Shown here: positions 1 through 13,134 of the stretch, one piece after another
How the letters are laid out: each line of letters begins with the position of its first letter
How positions within the stretch are numbered: the first letter of the stretch is position 1
Origin: Daucus carota subsp. sativus
Lineage: Eukaryota; Streptophyta; Magnoliopsida; Apiales; Apiaceae
Length of the DNA: 64,000 nucleotides
Direction: 5' to 3'
Assembly (NCBI RefSeq): GCF_001625215.2
Contig: NC_030383.2
Span: 54,928,380 to 54,992,379 of the forward strand
Notes under the pieces: generated by a model
Told to the model about the DNA's origin: nothing
What the model saw: the letters and a program-made list of their open reading frames with translations, nothing else
Databases searched by the model: none
Position numbers and translations under genes: made by a program

Positions 1-237
1 CTTGCAAAGCAAGTTCTTCAAAAGTATCGGTCATTTGCTGCTTAAGTTAACTTTTTATTTTAGTGTAGTATTAGGTTTAATCATAGCATATGCAAAACTA
101 CCTTAACCACATGCAATTTGTTTGCAGAATTAGAGATGATAAATTGCTAACAAAGTGCCTACCCTTTTCTGTTGCAGCTAAAAATTTTGGCAGTTCTAAT
201 ATTCAAACAACATGAACAAACCCGGAAATACTTTTCC

Positions 238-3200
238 TCAATAGTCAGTACTATCACGAGATTTAAGTGCTGATTCCACCATCTTAACCTTTTCAGTATT
301 TTCGCTATTGACAAGTGACAGTTTTTCAACTGCAGACCTGAGGCGGGATATTTGGTCATTTTGAGCATAATTCTTCCTACCTGATAACCTGTGTTGTTCA
401 CTTGCTTTGTTTCGAAGAGAATGCGTGTATCTTTTCAACCTTGCATTCAGAGCTTCGACTGAAGAATGCAAAGCCTCCAATTCAACTTCCCGAAACATGT
501 CTGCACATTTAATAGAAAAGGAAATGAAGTGAAGTCAAAGTAAGGATTTAAGTAAAGTGAATGTACATTTCAACAAAAGAAAGAAAACGCAAGGAAAAAG
601 AAGTCATCAATAGACATCTGCTGAAAAGATTTTTCATAAAATAACAATATTCTAACACATGGAAAGTGAAGGAACCAAAACTTACCTGCAATCTCAAGCA
701 GTAAAACCAAGTTTAACAAACATATAGACAGTTTAATATAAAGCTAAAAAGAATTAATGATAACCACAGTGCCTCGGGGATCTATATATTACTACGAGTC
801 AAATTTTATATTATACTACCAAAGCTGAAAAATTAAAAATTTGGTCAGTCGGTAATTGGGCAATTCTATATGCCTAATTATTGTAAACCATATTATAAGG
901 GGCCTATTTATTTTAAACAGAAAATATTTAGCTTTTAAACGTCTCTAGGGCCTACTTGTTTTTAGTGCCTAGCCTTCTTGTTTTAAATGCCAAACTTAAG
1001 GGGCTTAATTATTAAAAACTTATCTTAACAGACTTATTAAAAACCTAGCTATTCTAATTTAAACACATAAACCTACTTATTCAAAACTTATTTAGAAAGC
1101 CTAATTGTCCTAAAACCTATTTAAATACAAAGACACATACTATTACAATATAAACACATCTCCTGAAGAAAAGTAAATGTAAATAAAATATAAGTTAAGA
1201 TAACATATGTTTAAACTAACCCGTGCATCCCACGAGATTTAAGCTAGTATATTTGGTGCTCGAAACTTACCCAATTCTGATTTGAACTCTCGCTCTGCTT
1301 TTGATAATGGTTTCTTGTGAACCCCGGGTAACTTTCTCAGGCTATGTAAGCGCTCTTCTAAAAGATTATGACGCTGAACAACATGATCAGTGCGCTCATC
1401 TAGTTTTCCCTGTTTCTCCTCCACCTTGGAAAGCCTCTGATGTGCCTCACGTAAACGTGCATGCTGATCATCTATAATTTTCTTTAGTTGAGGTCCATGA
1501 CGTTCAAGCTCGAAGCACACCTAGCAAAAGAAGAAAAAGTTATTTTAAGTATCATATCCTACCTTAATGTGCATAAGGGAAGATAATAACAATTGAATAA
1601 ACAGCTCTCTTTTGTATAAAACATAACAATTATCATTCGAGACATATTTACAGCGAATGAATTAACAATACACTGTGCTGTATTATAATACAGGCTGATA
1701 GGATCCAAAGAATTACCATCAAACTTTTACAGTGCTCAACTTTAAGCACAGATGCGGGCAAATAGATAAACCTGACATAGCCATTGCAGAAATGTTTTCG
1801 TTAATTAAAGACACCTATCCCTGAAAGAAATTAAAGCAACTCTGCTGTCGCCCAACTATAGACGTTCACAAAAAATGCATAACTATTTAATGAAGGGAAA
1901 ATCCTAGAGAAAAGAAGGGAGCCTAAACTCTAAAAAAGATCTATCTAATAATGATAAGCCCCAAAAAAAGAAGAAAAGGCAGAATCTCTTTTCAGAACAA
2001 GATAATCTGTCTATATTAGTGCAGATGGGAAAAAAGTCATATTGCCTGCCATTACCTTATGTGCATACTCCACATAATTTTCATTAAATAGCTTGATGTA
2101 CTGGTGAAGTGTTGATCGGCCTTCAATAGAATCAGCATTAGCAGAGCGCAGAAAAGGGGTGGAAGGAGGCAGAAGAACCACATTAGGGCCAGCAAGAAGT
2201 TCTTTACTTATAATAGTTGAAGTATCACTTTCTGTTGGCTCTTCAATGTTTGAAGCTTTCTTCCCCTGATCTATATCAATAGGAAGTAACAAATTCCAAG
2301 TTTCCATCTCTAGCACAACACATTCATTAGAGGATGTCAATCCTACAATCCATGAGCTTCCAAATGAATCGGACAATGCTATAAACCCAGAAAGAGGAGA
2401 TTGTGTGGAGGAATCTCCTTGGCATGTGTTGAGAACAGAATGCACAGATGGAGTCCTCATGATCTCATGCTTGCCACTTGCTTGACTTGTAAAAGGAAGA
2501 AAATGCAACACTATTGAATCTACCCCTCCATCATGAATGGAATATATTCTCTCAGGAACAAGGGGATCAATAAACATCAATATTCGAGAACCACTTTCTT
2601 TAGTCTTTGGCAGAGCTAAATCTACTATTGCCAACCTCAACAAGGGTGGTGGATGACCCAACCAAGGAGTAGGATCAGGTGACTGATCAAGCTGAACAAT
2701 GGAGTTCTGCCTGATAGATTCACAAATCATGGCAACACCAACTATCCGATCATAAGAATCAACACGAAGACGAGGAGGGCAATCAAGAGCCCATAATGGT
2801 TGTATTTCATCAGCCAATGCATCTACTTGCAGTTGCCCACCACTCCAAGCAGTAATAAGAATCGAATCTTTGCTTACTGAATTGTAAAGAAAACTCACTG
2901 CACGACCTTCACATTCTGCAGCCTGATACTCATGTGTTTCTTCCCCACCATGGCATACTTTTTGAAGAGGTCCCTGAAATTCATAAATGATAATATTTTG
3001 TATGCATCATACATAAAATAAGCCGGATAAGTCTATCTACATTCAGCCATAAAAGAATTCCATGCTTAAATCTTTCTATCAAAATTCCATAGAGAAACAA
3101 TTGAAATTATATAAAAACAACAGGAAACCAGGTCTATCTCACGTAAATGGCTACTGTAAGCTAATATGCAATAGTTAGCGTGCAAAAACACACACAGACA

Positions 3201-6200
3201 CACACACAAAATACAGGTGCACAAGTACATACAACAAACAAAACAACCGACTTCATACGTGCGCTTATTATAGCCATTTATAATATGAATAAGAGATATG
3301 AGATTTCCATTTAAAGACCTTTTTTGGATTGATTAGAGAAAAATGGTTGAACCACAAACTTGACAATGAACTAAGGATTGAAACTCCACTGCATCATTTC
3401 TAATTAAATGGTTAGCTACCATGCAAGAAACTGTCGGGAACAAACCTAAAAAGAACACACCTGCAAAGAAATGGATGCATCAAATAAAGCGTAAGGTTGA
3501 GCTTTCACTGCACTTAGGTTTCCCACTTCCAATGCTTCATGTGCTAACTCAGGAAATGTTGCTTCCAACCATGAGATTGCACAACTGGAATTACTAACAG
3601 ATTTGGAATTAGAAGATCTCTGGCCAAATGTCTGGGCATCAGTATATATTTCCAATAGAGAGTCCCATCTATACACACTGCAGGAAAACAAAAACTGTTC
3701 ACATGCAGTTATTGTTCAATCAAAGCATCAGTTATTGTGGCAGAATAAGTGTGACATTTTTTACATTATATAAGCCAGGTGCACGCGTTATTAGGTAAAC
3801 AAAAATGTTCCATTGCAACTAGTTAAAACTCAAAAGGACAAATTCTAGATACGAGTACAAGACCAACCAACAATTCCAATTAAAACCTAGAAACTAGTTT
3901 TCAACAATGGTGGACCAGTTACTTATGACACGATGCATTATATTTTAAATGAATATGCAATTAGAGGAAGATGATAAATAGGAAAAAAGGCAGGTAAATT
4001 ATATCCAATTCCACCACAGAATTTTTTTTTGATTCTTGCGTCCAGTTCCTATAGAACCTCACTAAATAACCCCTAGAGGAGTCATGACAGTCCAAAACAA
4101 CTGATTATTATTAAGGAGCAGTATGCTTTCAGGGTTGATAGACTGTTTCCATTTTTCTCATATATTACAATTGAAGAAAATAACTTTTTTGCTGATAGTG
4201 TACAATAGAGTTGAAGACTGCATAACTACCTACGTTCTACGACTCCCATTCTTTCATATTCCCCTTACTATCTCTCATTCTTAAATTATTATAGTGAGTG
4301 AAAAGAGAAGGTAAAGAATGAGAATATAGAGAAAGCAGCCAGTTAGCAAGTACTTGTAGAAAAGAGATAATCCTTTAGAAGTAGATGAGAGATTATAATG
4401 CACATCAGCCGGCAGATACATGATATGCATCCAATACAAACACTTAATCATTTCATGTAGCTAAAAGTCGATGAAACATTGTAGTACTTCTGTATTTTCA
4501 TGGTCCTTTGTAGGCATGTGGTTTACTTGTTTAAATTGCATAATTATGGAACAAATCATCTGAAGACAATGTAGGGAGGGACATGAACTTGATTAGGGGT
4601 TGGAGTTGCATGCAAGTTGCTCACAGAAATTGGAATTCGTGGTGCAATTGGCAACTGAAACATGCTGGAAACCTTTTTAAATGACCGTACGTCTTTTTTT
4701 ATTAATGTCATTTTTTTGATTTCACTTTCAAAATTGAGAGGCTGGTATGATATAATACTTATGCCATTGACAGTATAGGGGCTCTAACTCCCTTTTCTAG
4801 CTTTGTGATTGTTTTGCGCTCCTTTACTATTACCTTTGAGTATTAAATGACATTAGCGAGCAACCCCACTTTAACAACTTTAATGGCTCCAATCTTTTTA
4901 ATAATCCCTCATTGGACTCTTCAAAGTTCAAACTGTCTACATGCAGATATTCTATCATGATCATGTCCTCCGTATCTCCAATGGTACTAATATCACACTC
5001 AGTCATATTGGAAACACCCTTGTATACTACTCCCTCCATCCCACCAGGTTCTTTACGTTACTTTTTGGCACGCATTTTGAGGCTCTTATAAAATATACTT
5101 ACATAATATATATACTTTCAAAAAAATTCCTGAAAAAAAGTTTGACGTATAAAATTAGATTCAAAAAAAGAAAAAATTTAAAAAATGTTATAGAACTACA
5201 CTTTACAAGAGCCTCGAAATGCGTGCAAACAGTGTACATAAACAATCTGGCGGAACGGAGGGAGTATATTTTACAACATCTAGTATATGTGTTAATTTGT
5301 GAACGATTTACAAAAGAATACTGTTTCCTGACGATAAAAGATCTATGGGTGATTTCTTAAAAGCCAACAAGACCGCCACAGTTATCGATTACATGGGTCA
5401 CATAAACCTAGACAAGGGAATAAGAATTGTGCTTGATACTTTGATAAAAAACATTCAAATAAAAGCATGAGCATTATGCAAACTGTGAAGCATTAGAAGT
5501 ATTACCCTCCGAATGGTACAACTGGGCATAAAATGTAAACTGCACCATCACTAAATAAAATAAAAACCTGCATACAGCAAGAAAAACTTTATTAGTATAT
5601 AAATGAAAGGCAAGTACAGCTTAAAAGTAAAAGAAGTGTTTAAATTAAGGAAAGGTTGTGCAAGTGTTAATTGTCAAGCAACTTTCATAGAACATATACA
5701 ATCTTTAGGCGTTAGGAGCATCATCAATCATATAGTACCCCATAACACCATAAATTTATACGACTCAGTATGTGTTTTGCAACAGTTATAATAATTCAAA
5801 ATTAAAATTTCTATAGCAAACATCACCAAGCATATACACAAGTGAGTAAGAATAGACATAATTATAGTTATCCACCATGATTTAACTGCCAAACAAAATT
5901 CATAAGCTTACACTAAATTTATCCCACAAGTGGTCACCACCAAAAAAAAAATCTACTGGGCGGATTGATGCAGCATTTCTTGATCTACCAGATTCCACAG
6001 GCTGCAAATAGTATTCCTGCTCTGGTTGCCCGGGAGACGAAGACAAATCAAATAACCTGAAAAGGTAAAGAGAACTGCTAAATCACACATGAAACAATAA
6101 ACAGCCTTGACTACAGATAATATAAAGGAAATTGAATAGTTTGACTAATGTGAAAAGGATGTTCTAGCATACTACACACAGGTATTGAGTCAAACAAATC

Positions 6201-9200
6201 TATTTTTCTATACTATACTATTATAACGGGAATATGGGTATATTAAATTGACGGGTAAAAAGAATAACGACCGCTAAATTTTAAAGTCAATAGATTAAAG
6301 CCGTTAGATCTAATACTAAGGAATCTACAAAATTTTTATATTTTAATATATGAACTACTTCTAAAGGTCCAAAGTTTCAATCCCATCAACATATTAAAAC
6401 AAATATTTATATTACTGATTTTAAATATACAAACAAATGTGTGGGGTTTGAACCCCATTAACCACATATTATAATGATTTTTTTTTTCAAAATTCTCTTA
6501 ACAATTACTCCCTCCGTCCCCTCCAATTCTTATCGTTTGGAATGGAATGCTCGGCACGCATTTTAAGGCTCATATAAAATATAGTTCTATCACTTATTTT
6601 TATAATTTTCTTTTTCTGAATAAAAATATAAACATTAGATTTTTATTCAGAAAAAAAAAAATTTAAAAATAAGTTATGGAACTAAACTTTATATGAGCCT
6701 TAATACACGTGCTGGACACTCCATTCTAAATGATAAGAATTGGAGGGGACGGAGGGAGTATGATTTATGTTATTTCAAATCATTAAACAATTATTAGATT
6801 TTTAGTAAATCTCTTATTAATTACTCCCTCCATCCCCCTCAATTGTTTACATTGGGGGACGGGGGCTCGGCACGCATTCTAATGCTCTCATAAAATATAG
6901 TTTGATACATTATTTTGAACTTTTTTTTTCCTTTTGAATATAAATTTACTATCTAAACTTTTATACAAAGAAGAAAATTTTCAAAAAAATTATTATGGAA
7001 CTATGTTTTATATGCGCTTTAAAATGCGTGTCGAGCAATGTAAAAAGTGTAAAGAAATAAGAGGGACAGAGGGAGTATAACTCATTTAATTTCAGATCTT
7101 TTAAAATTTATTAAAATTTTAATAATATTGTCCAACTATATAGTCATTTTACGAATATATAAGTACTATTAAATTATAAGTATACATATTAAAATTATAA
7201 AAGAAAATCCGCGTGACGGGTACTAAGCTAGTACCGTGTAATTAGTTGACTAAAGTTAACTACATGAATTGGCTATAGTGTGCAGATACTTGGTAAACCA
7301 TACTACAAACAAAACACAAATGTAATTCCCTTTTTGTACGATATAAGATGAATTTAACAGAATTGCCTAAACAAAATACTTTCCAAAGTACTATGGAAAG
7401 GTCCTCTCAATGATCTAAGCCCACACCTTTTAATCGAGAGCTTACCAGAAATGGGAGCGTATGGATTGATTCTGATTAATATGGAATTATTATCCCACAC
7501 ATACATATTTGAATGGGTTGTTCTTACAAAATTTGCTCCGACATTCCAATCTAAATAATCATTGTTGTACTTCCATCAATCATTGTTTTTTCTGGTGAAG
7601 AGTGCTCTGCAGCGGTTACAAAAGAAAACACCATCTCACGCTACACATTATCTGATTTTATCATCTTTTGGGATTATTCATACCAAATCTAGATTCTTTT
7701 TCAAAATTTCTTCCTTTTTTTACCACTCAAGATTCTATATTTATCAGGGACTAGTTTCTTTGGTGAATGTTTCGTTTTACTTCCAATAAACTTATTGCCC
7801 GGGAAATAACTGCTACTCCTGCAAGATTTCCAGATGTTGCCGCTCACTCCCTCCGTGTTCTTTTCCTTTGTGTGCGGCCAAGATTTAGTATTAGTTAATT
7901 ACACATTTTGTATTAAATTGTCTAATCTCATTAATCCATACACTCAGTTTGTTGTTGGCATATTAGACATAGATATAGACACAAACATTGTATCAACATT
8001 AACCAGTGCGTACTAATGGATCATCACGGATGTTGGTGCGTCGAAGAATTTGGTAAAGTTTAGTGCGTACTAACGGATCATCACCGATGTTGGTTCGTCG
8101 AAGGATTTGGTAAGGTGGATCATCACGGATGTTGTTCGTCGAAGGATTTGGTAAGGTGGATCATCACGGATGTTGGTTCGTCGAAGGATTTAGTAAGGTT
8201 TAGTGCATACTAATGGATCATCACGGATGTTGCTTCGTCGAAGGATTTAGTAAGGTTTTGTTGCTTTGGCAGCATAGATGAAGCAGAACCGACATAGATG
8301 GATTACACAAGAAGAAATCAAGTTAATTCAAAAAACTGTGCAAATAGTGGCAGTTCTTATCCAGTTTGATATCTCCGTTTCGGATCATTGTCACCCATCA
8401 TCGACAAACGGGAACTGTTTAGGTAAGTCCCATGTGAAGAAGGCCATGGACTAAGATATATTAATATTGTATCACACAGTATATTATTTATTGTGCACTA
8501 AGTCGGGGGTCTTCACGGAAACAGCCTCTCTGCTTTAAGGGTAGGGGCATGGTTATTGTGCACCAAGCCGGGGGTCTTCACGGAAACAGCCTCTCTGCTT
8601 TAAGGGTAGGGGCATGGTTGCGTACATCTTACCCTCCTCAGACCCTGCTCTAAGCGGGATATACCGAGTATGTTTGATTTGGTTTGGTTACATACATATT
8701 TGAAAGGCTAAATTAGTTGGAAAAAGTCATTTTATCATACTTCTTCATTTGAATTCAATTTGATACATACATACATATATATATATATATCAAGGTTGGG
8801 AAAGTGAGGAAGAAACATATGTAGAAATTGGAACAGCTTTCAAAACGAAGGGGACTAAATAAGAACAAGAGGGATCCATCGAAAAAGATCCTTCTTCCTT
8901 TTTCTCGAAAGATAAAGAGGATCCCCACCCCAGAATGAGTGCTCTCCTATTCTGACTTCCCTGGAGCCTCAGCCTCAGGCAGCACAACCAGCCTTATGAG
9001 GTGACAATCTCAGGTACGATTCTGTAATAGTGTTGTGAACAGTAATGTTCTTGTCGACTATAGTCATCTAAAAGTTCGAGCCAGTTCATATAGTTGAACC
9101 ACAGTCAAAATATAGGTTTCGATGGAATTTGTGGCATCAACCTATAAGGCTTATTTGAGTATCCGCAGGCCCTGAATTATCAATAGCTCTCTAAGTACTT

Positions 9201-12200
9201 TGAAAATTGTCCACGATTCGTTCTGGTAAATGGAACACTTAAATGAAACCTCCTGTATCAATTATTTCCATTCCTTTTGTAGAAACACTTGAACCATTGG
9301 CGACCTCAAGTTCGTCGGAATCAATGGAGACTCGTTATTTCGATGAATCACTCTATTGGGACAAAGATGGGTTGTCGAGAATGTGGAGGTAGGTTGAGCA
9401 GTTGGTCAATCCAGTGTTGGATTGTGGATTGGTCAATCCAGTGTGGATCGTACATGGACGGTAGTTGGAGCCTGGAGGCGGTGGCTTATACGTTGGTTGT
9501 ATTTCATCTCTTCAATAAGTAGAGCTTTGCCTGTGTGGAAGTTGTGTCTATAAAACCAAGCCGAAGTAAAATCTACTTCTAACTAATTTCAACCAGGACA
9601 TATGATGTTTGAGTTTTCTGGAGATAGAAGTGAAAAACAAAAGCGAAATTATTCAACTACTTAAAAGATTGTACTTGGATTCACTAGCTTCTTTATCAAA
9701 TATGTTAGAAACAGATAATTACATTTAAGGAAATGTAAGAATCCCAGAGGAGTTTTAAAGAGATCTAGAGTTCGTCTGGCTGAGCTTATGACTTAACGTG
9801 ACTTATGTGATAAGCTGGGAGTTTAAAATATTTGTTTGGGTAATTTTTACTTGAGAGTTATTAAAAATATAATAATAAAAATAAAAATAAAAGTGATTTA
9901 GAGGTAATTTATGTCATATGATTAATTTTTGTCAAAAAAAGTTTAAAAAATTTAATTCACTGAAAAAAGTAGCTCAAACTAACTTCTGGCTTCAAGTCAG
10001 TTTCTGGCTTATCTCTGACTTTAAGTTAGCTTCTGGCTTATTACAAAACAGACATTTTGCAGCTTAAAGTTGTAAACAGCTTTAAGTCCCGATTTTAAGC
10101 CGGGACAAACAAGCTCCTGATTAGAGAGATAGAAACCATAATTTATCGATAGAGATTTTGCGGTAGCCTCCTAATAACTGGAAGTCATTTTCAGATGTCT
10201 AATCTATCACAACAGGAAACCATGCATTTACAGCTTATAGTCAATAGTCAACTTAGTAGTGGAGTAGTCGACTAGTATCAACTACTTCAATTTACTAACT
10301 GTACTACTAACAAACCAATGGCTGAAAAGAAGTGCTTATAAGTAATTTTTAGCTAAAGCAAACACGCTTTACATAAATATGTCATACTATAATGCGCCTG
10401 TTTGGAAACCAGAAGCAACTTCTGCTTCTGACTTCTGCTTTTCTTGACCCGTTTGTGTAAAGAAGTAGAAGCACTTTCAAGAAGTTGAGAATGTTAGTTT
10501 CTCTCTCACAGCTTCTGCTTCTTTTCTAAACACTTTATTAACTTATTTACTTCTCACATCTACTCCATTTATACTCCACTTCTTTATTTTAAGCAAGAAG
10601 TCACTTTTTTTAAACTTGGCCAAACGCCCCCAATGGCTGTTCACACAATTAGGTGACCATCAGATTGGATGAACATATGTGTAGTGACTATTTGCTTCAA
10701 GTATAATTTGTAATCATTATAGTAACCTTAATAATAAAAGTTAAAGATTAGTTGCTCAACTAATTTCAGCCAGGACATATGATGTTTGAGTTTTCTGGAG
10801 ATACAAGTGAAAAAAAGAAAGCGAAATTATTAAACTATTTTGGAGATTGTATTTGGATTCACTAGCTTCTTTATCAAATATGTCAGGAACAGATAATTAC
10901 ATTTAAGGATATGTTACAACTAGAAATTTTTCCAAAAAATTGAATATTTTGCAGGAAGTTACCAAGTCTACACTAATGGTGTAAACGAGAACTATTACAT
11001 GACAATCCTGAATCGCAGATCCCTCACTTGGTAAAAGTTTGTATTTTCTGGGAATAAAATCAAATTTTCTGCTCAACCTCCACTAAATGACAATGGAAAT
11101 ATAAATGGATGTTGTGGTACCTGAAAACAGAGTCCGAAGACAAGATTCCTATATGGGTGTCACTGTAAGGGTGCCATGAAATTTGTAGAGTCCGGATCAC
11201 ATTGTTCTGGTTGAAGTAGATGTCTGAACCAATGGACACAGTTCTGGGAACAGTAACATCAATGTTAAGCTAGGTATATACATAATTTAAGCAATAATTA
11301 ATCATGTAATCTGAGCTGAAATGGCATTGCCTGCCAACAAAAAGATGCGTGACAATATGACACACAATAAGTAGACTGTGTGTATTATGCAACCTACATT
11401 TTATTCTTATGAAACAGTTAGCAACTTAGCATAAAATGTGGAGATAAAACGAGTAACATCAGGGAAATGGTAATCTCTCAGGATATCAATTCTCTCATCT
11501 TAGAGGCATATTCATATAGCACGTAGCAATTAGAAAACGTACGAGGTAAATAAACAAGTAAAAGCACCAATATCATCTCTAGTTTTAGAAAAGATCTCTC
11601 GCCCAGTTCTTTAATAATCTCCATTTCTATCTTCCTAAAACAGTTTGGTGGCAGAGTTATATGTAGTCGTGTACTCTTATCTAATAAAATATTTTTCATA
11701 TGATAAGTTTATATATATTATAGAGAGCATACAATCATTTATACATACACATAAAACTAACCAAATAGAGTAGTAAAAGATCCTAGGGAAATAAAGTAAT
11801 TTGTAAGTTAAGAGGTACAGAAAATTAACTTCTTCAGGTGGTTCTAGGTGGCCTCCTAAGAGTAGAATACCATCTAGGCTATGTTTGTCTGCAAGTAATA
11901 TCATCCCTTCTAAGGTACTCAATTCATAACATATAATCCCTTGTAGTTCAGGTACTCAGTTCATAATATATGATTCCTTGCATTAATTCCATGTAATATC
12001 TTAATAACTTTTGGGGTTCATTTAATATTTTAATTCCACCTTTAAATATCCAGTAGGCTTCCACCTGGGCAAAAATTAAAGCATTGCTTCCAGTGCTTAA
12101 GCATTACAGAAAAGAAGGTTACGGAGTGTGAAGATATAAAGGTCAAAATTAAAGGGGAAGCAATTCGTTTAAAAACCATATTGCAATGTAACATCAGGAG

Positions 12201-13134
12201 CTACTAACATGTCAAAATACAGATATTTGAATACAATATAGCAGGACAAATGAACTGGCAATCAATCTAGTATGTTTTTGCAGACTTCTGCGTGCGCCGA
12301 TTTTAAACCCGCATTTTGTTCTTCACATACCTGCATATAGTAGCATTAACTTGCGCTGAACTGCGCCCATAGAGGTACATGACACGCAGCCCATCCGAAC
12401 CAGCTAAAAGTATAGCCGACCCGTTTCTGTTAATAGAAATTCTATTCACCACAAAGTTAAGTGGTACATCCGCTTGCAATGCCTGCCAAATAATCAAAAA
12501 TCAATCACAACTCAACACATTCCAACAAGAACAAAATAACAGTACATTCCCAATTTCCCCAAATGCAATAATTATAACTAATTCAAATTCAGCTAAAGCA
12601 TACATTCAGCTACACTGCTACACTAAAACATCAATAATATAAGTATTCAATTCATTTCTCGAGATTAACATACAATGCACCTTTTACTTTAGCCCAACAG
12701 TACATAATAAACGGTTAATTACAAATTACAACTTCTTCGGTACATAAAAATTCATACTATTAAAACTCCTTACGCACAACTAATCTAATTATTTGGTACA
12801 AATTGCGTGCTTCGAACAAAACAAAATCTTCAAATTCAACAATGTAGTAGTTGAAAAAAGTGATAGGAGGTACCTTAGCAGGAGAAGCGGCGAGAACAGA
12901 GGTGGGGTCAGGTTCACCAAGGCGAATAGAGATTCTGTTAAGGCAGTGTTTGGCAGGGTCCCAATAATACACCCGAGAAGCTCCGTCCCAGGCCAGCAGA
13001 TTCTCCGGCACGGCGGTGGATGTGGTGGTGGAGAAGAGGGGGTGATTTTGAAGAGGGACCCACTGGATTTGTGGGTCAGTGGGAGTTAGGGTTTTAGGGT
13101 CGTCTGATGATGGTATATCGAAACTGTATCTCAT
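238..13134 (-). CDS. NUP88: Nucleoporin NUP88 (MOS7-like), complete, nine exons
   Basis: Component of the cytoplasmic side of the nuclear pore; the Arabidopsis orthologue MOS7 affects nuclear retention of immune regulators. Exons on the minus strand: 13134-12874, 12482-12331, 11243-11121, 6056-5912, 5567-5506, 3677-3461, 2973-2056, 1520-1271 and 500-238. All junctions are GT-AG and phases agree, giving 2391 nt or 796 aa, close to the roughly 810 aa of Arabidopsis. Residues 1 to about 600 form the expected beta-propeller part, with family blocks such as WVPLQ, LAWDG, VYYWD, SAILLAGSDG, SWHPYSDTHIGILSSD, GGDHLWD, ILCPVVPFG, WLEATFP and KDSILITAW. Residues from about 630 to the end are a charged coiled coil (IIDDQHARL, HKKPLSKAEREFKSEL, KVKMVESALKS). 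The start is the first ATG of the conserved N-terminus. Intron 3 (11120-6057) is about 5 kb and full of repeats; intron 5 also holds a MITE. No break was seen, so the gene should be functional. Confidence 0.95.
5028..5266. mobile_element. Stowaway-like MITE in NUP88 intron 5
   Basis: Terminal inverted repeats TACTCCCTCC and GGAGGGAGTA, counting the TA target. Inside are GGCACGCATTTTGAGGCTC and its inverse near the other end, so the whole 239 bp folds on itself. It belongs to the same subfamily as the copies at 6506, 6822 and 41961, which share the GCACGCATT...CTCTTATAAAATATA arms. No coding capacity. Confidence 0.85.
6506..6760. mobile_element. Stowaway-like MITE in NUP88 intron 3
   Basis: Begins TACTCCCTCCGTCCCCTCCA and ends with the exact inverse arm, closing in GGACGGAGGGAGTA. 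The 255-bp element is an almost complete fold-back, with the centre near 6630. It is in the same subfamily as the element starting 61 bp further on. Confidence 0.9.
6822..7077. mobile_element. Stowaway-like MITE in NUP88 intron 3
   Basis: Starts TACTCCCTCCATCCCCCTCA and ends ACAGAGGGAGTA, 256 bp. It carries the GGCACGCATT arm and its inverse (AATGCGTGTCGAGC). It is more diverged between its arms than its neighbour at 6506, so probably older. Confidence 0.85.
8004..8256 (+). repeat. Minisatellite-like tandem array, about five units
   Basis: Five direct copies of a unit whose core is GGATCATCACGGATGTTG followed by TTCGTCGAAGGATTTGGTAA. Three units keep a longer spacer (TTTAGTGCGTACTAA or close variants), while the two middle ones are shortened to about 41 bp. 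Units differ by a few bases. The array lies in NUP88 intron 3 and contains no gene. Confidence 0.85.
8490..8690 (+). mobile_element. tRNA-derived SINE with an internally doubled 5' part
   Basis: The block with TCTTCACGGAAACAGCCTCT, then GCGTACATCTTACCCTCCTC, then AGCGGGATATACCGAGTATG, is the familiar body and tail of a widespread plant SINE (Au-like, recognised from memory). The 5' 65 bp is present twice head to tail (8490-8554 and 8555-8619). The tail ends in a TTTG-rich run rather than poly(A). I found no convincing target duplication. Confidence 0.65.
9769..10115. mobile_element. Non-autonomous TIR element (MITE), degenerate
   Basis: The ends are loosely inverted: TCTGGCTGAGCTTATGACTT at the left, and AAGCCGGGACAAACAAGC at the right. 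The right half is full of CTTCTGGCTT and its relatives. A related stretch in opposite orientation occurs at 18895-19012. No ORF; superfamily not assigned. Confidence 0.55.
10394..10631. mobile_element. MITE with GCGCCTGTTTGG / CCAAACGCCCC ends
   Basis: Inverted ends surround an AGAAGCAACTTCTGCTTCTG-type palindromic interior and an AAGCAAGAAGTCACTT arm. The element at 45228-45455 has the same ends and interior, so this is a repeated family. Length 238 bp. It looks hAT-like by its termini, but no clear 8-bp target duplication was found. Confidence 0.6.

Larger units (their letters stand above)
9581..10915 (+). repeat. Direct repeat of about 155 bp bracketing two MITEs in NUP88 intron 3
   Basis: 9581-9736 and 10758-10915 are near-identical direct copies; both run from AACTAATTTCA through GACATATGATGTTTGAGTTT to GATAATTACATTTAAGGA. 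Between them lie about 1 kb and two TIR elements (9769-10115, 10394-10631). This is a local duplication inside an intron, not coding sequence. Confidence 0.8.

Noticed and set aside
4941..5360. 139-codon ORF on the plus strand
   Set aside because: It covers a Stowaway MITE inside a NUP88 intron; sequence is low-complexity, with no domain.
8004..8256. Possible CRISPR-like array
   Set aside because: Units are contiguous, with no unique spacers, and the DNA is plant nuclear; this is an ordinary tandem repeat.
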